From Nonomuraea basaltis (GTDB lineage: Bacteria; Actinomycetota; Actinomycetes; Streptosporangiales; Streptosporangiaceae), in the NCBI RefSeq assembly GCF_005893125.1, contig NZ_VCJS01000029.1:26250-90249 (forward strand): a stretch of 64,000 nucleotides of DNA. Reading direction: 5' to 3'. Below the pieces are notes generated by a model, which was given only the letters and a program-made list of their open reading frames with translations, was not told the origin of the DNA and made no database searches. A program made the position numbers and the translations under genes. This document shows positions 63,312-64,000 of this stretch, piece after piece; position 1 is the stretch's first letter, and each line of letters opens with the position of its first letter.

Positions 63312-64000
63312 CACTTGAAGCGGCGTAGCCGCAGGCTGTTGCTCACCACGAACACGCTGGAGAACGCCATCGCCGCGCCCGCGATCATCGGGTTGAGCAG
63401 GCCGAGCGCGGCCAGCGGCAGGGCGGCCACGTTGTAGGCGAACGCCCAGAACAGGTTCCCCTTGATCGTGCTGAGCGTCCTGCGGGAGAGCCGGATGGCA
63501 TCAGCGGCCACCCGCAGGTCACCCCGGACCAACGTGAGATCGCTCGCCTCGATGGCGGCGTCGGTGCCGGTGCCCATCGCCAGCCCCAGATCGGCCTGAG
63601 CCAGCGCGGCGGCGTCGTTGACCCCGTCGCCCACCATGGCCACCACCCGGCCCTCGCTCTGCAACCCCTTCACGACATCGACCTTGTCCGCGGGCAGCAC
63701 CTCGGCGATCACCTCATCGATGCCCACCTCGGCGGCCACCGTCTTAGCCACCGCCTCGTTGTCGCCGGTCAGCAGCACCGGGGTGAGACCGAGGGCACGC
63801 AGCCGCGTGATGGCCTCCTTACTGGTCGCCTTGACCACGTCGGCCACCACCAGCACCGCCCGCGCCTGGCCGTCCCAGCCCACCGCCACCGCGGTCCGAC
63901 CGGCGGCCTGAGCCGCGTGCAGCGCCCGCTCCAGGCCGGGGGTCAGGTGCTGCGACCATTCGGCCAGCAGCCGGGGCCGGCCGACCAGAACCGCGTGCCC
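63311..64000 (-). CDS. Heavy-metal P1B-type ATPase (CopA-like), C-terminal part
   Basis: The frame is open to the window edge, so the 5' part with the metal-binding and phosphorylation sites lies outside. The visible 229 residues hold the hinge of the P and N domains ([19 protein letters not shown]), the motif [20 protein letters not shown], and the last two transmembrane helices ([40 protein letters not shown]). NVAALPLA and [15 protein letters not shown] contain the Asn-Tyr / Met-Ser-Ser type residues seen in copper exporters. Confidence 0.9.
   Translation of the reverse strand, partial: GHAVLVGRPRLLAEWSQHLTPGLERALHAAQAAGRTAVAVGWDGQARAVLVVADVVKATSKEAITRLRALGLTPVLLTGDNEAVAKTVAAEVGIDEVIAEVLPADKVDVVKGLQSEGRVVAMVGDGVNDAAALAQADLGLAMGTGTDAAIEASDLTLVRGDLRVAADAIRLSRRTLSTIKGNLFWAFAYNVAALPLAALGLLNPMIAGAAMAFSSVFVVSNSLRLRRFK

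Overview
The window is a 64 kb piece of a very GC-rich actinomycete chromosome. The clues are third-position GC bias, many GTG starts, chains of 4-base ATGA/GTGA start-stop overlaps, at least one probable leaderless gene, and a mycothiol-type formaldehyde dehydrogenase. The mix of large AfsR-like ATPase regulators, secreted polysaccharide lyases and two P450s fits a filamentous soil actinomycete, perhaps Streptosporangiales-like; the order-level guess is weak. I see no rRNA, tRNA, CRISPR array, transposase or integrase.

Region 1 (1-7718, + strand): a truncated ROK-family protein, then a seven-gene, translationally coupled ebo-type operon. It encodes an inositol-phosphate-synthase-like enzyme, a UbiA-type prenyltransferase (EboC-like), a TIM-barrel sugar phosphate isomerase/epimerase, EboA, a TatD-like hydrolase (EboB-like), EboE and a phosphodiesterase-like EboF. 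Ebo clusters accompany metabolite export or trafficking in other bacteria; the product here is unknown.

Region 2 (7715-31721): a nearly complete choline to pyruvate pathway. BetA and BetB make glycine betaine, and a Rieske monooxygenase with its own ferredoxin and ferredoxin reductase should make dimethylglycine. A dimethylglycine oxidase/dehydrogenase and the four-subunit sarcosine oxidase SoxBDAG lead to glycine, which GlyA and SdaA turn into serine and pyruvate. Also present are a betaine/choline-type ABC importer, PurU for one-carbon balance, S-(hydroxymethyl)mycothiol dehydrogenase with a metallo-beta-lactamase-fold partner for formaldehyde, and an IclR regulator. A 17-bp operator-like motif (consensus NTNGCG-CYATR-CGCAAC) lies in front of every transcription unit of the pathway and is the best regulatory finding here.

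Region 3 (32080-46708): two tandem AfsR/LuxR-type ATPase regulators, then a polysaccharide-degradation neighbourhood: a secreted alginate-lyase-family protein, a secreted CBM plus PL9-like beta-helix protein, a DUF2264 protein and a LacI regulator, each enzyme gene preceded by operator-like repeats. A small lipoprotein, a DUF7144-like membrane protein and a P450/TetR pair are interspersed.

Region 4 (47150-63244): a catabolic cluster for an unidentified organic acid or aromatic/alicyclic compound. One coupled operon holds an ABC importer (binding protein, ATPase, two permeases), a P450, a split ADP-forming acyl-CoA synthetase and a phenylacetate-CoA-ligase-like enzyme. Around it are IclR and AraC regulators, two alpha/beta hydrolases (one lacking both usual catalytic residues), a second Rieske oxygenase, a GMC oxidoreductase and an aldehyde dehydrogenase. 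The window ends inside a copper-type P-type ATPase gene.

Short in-frame or intergenic tandem duplications (15, 20, 27 and 36 bp units) recur in several places.
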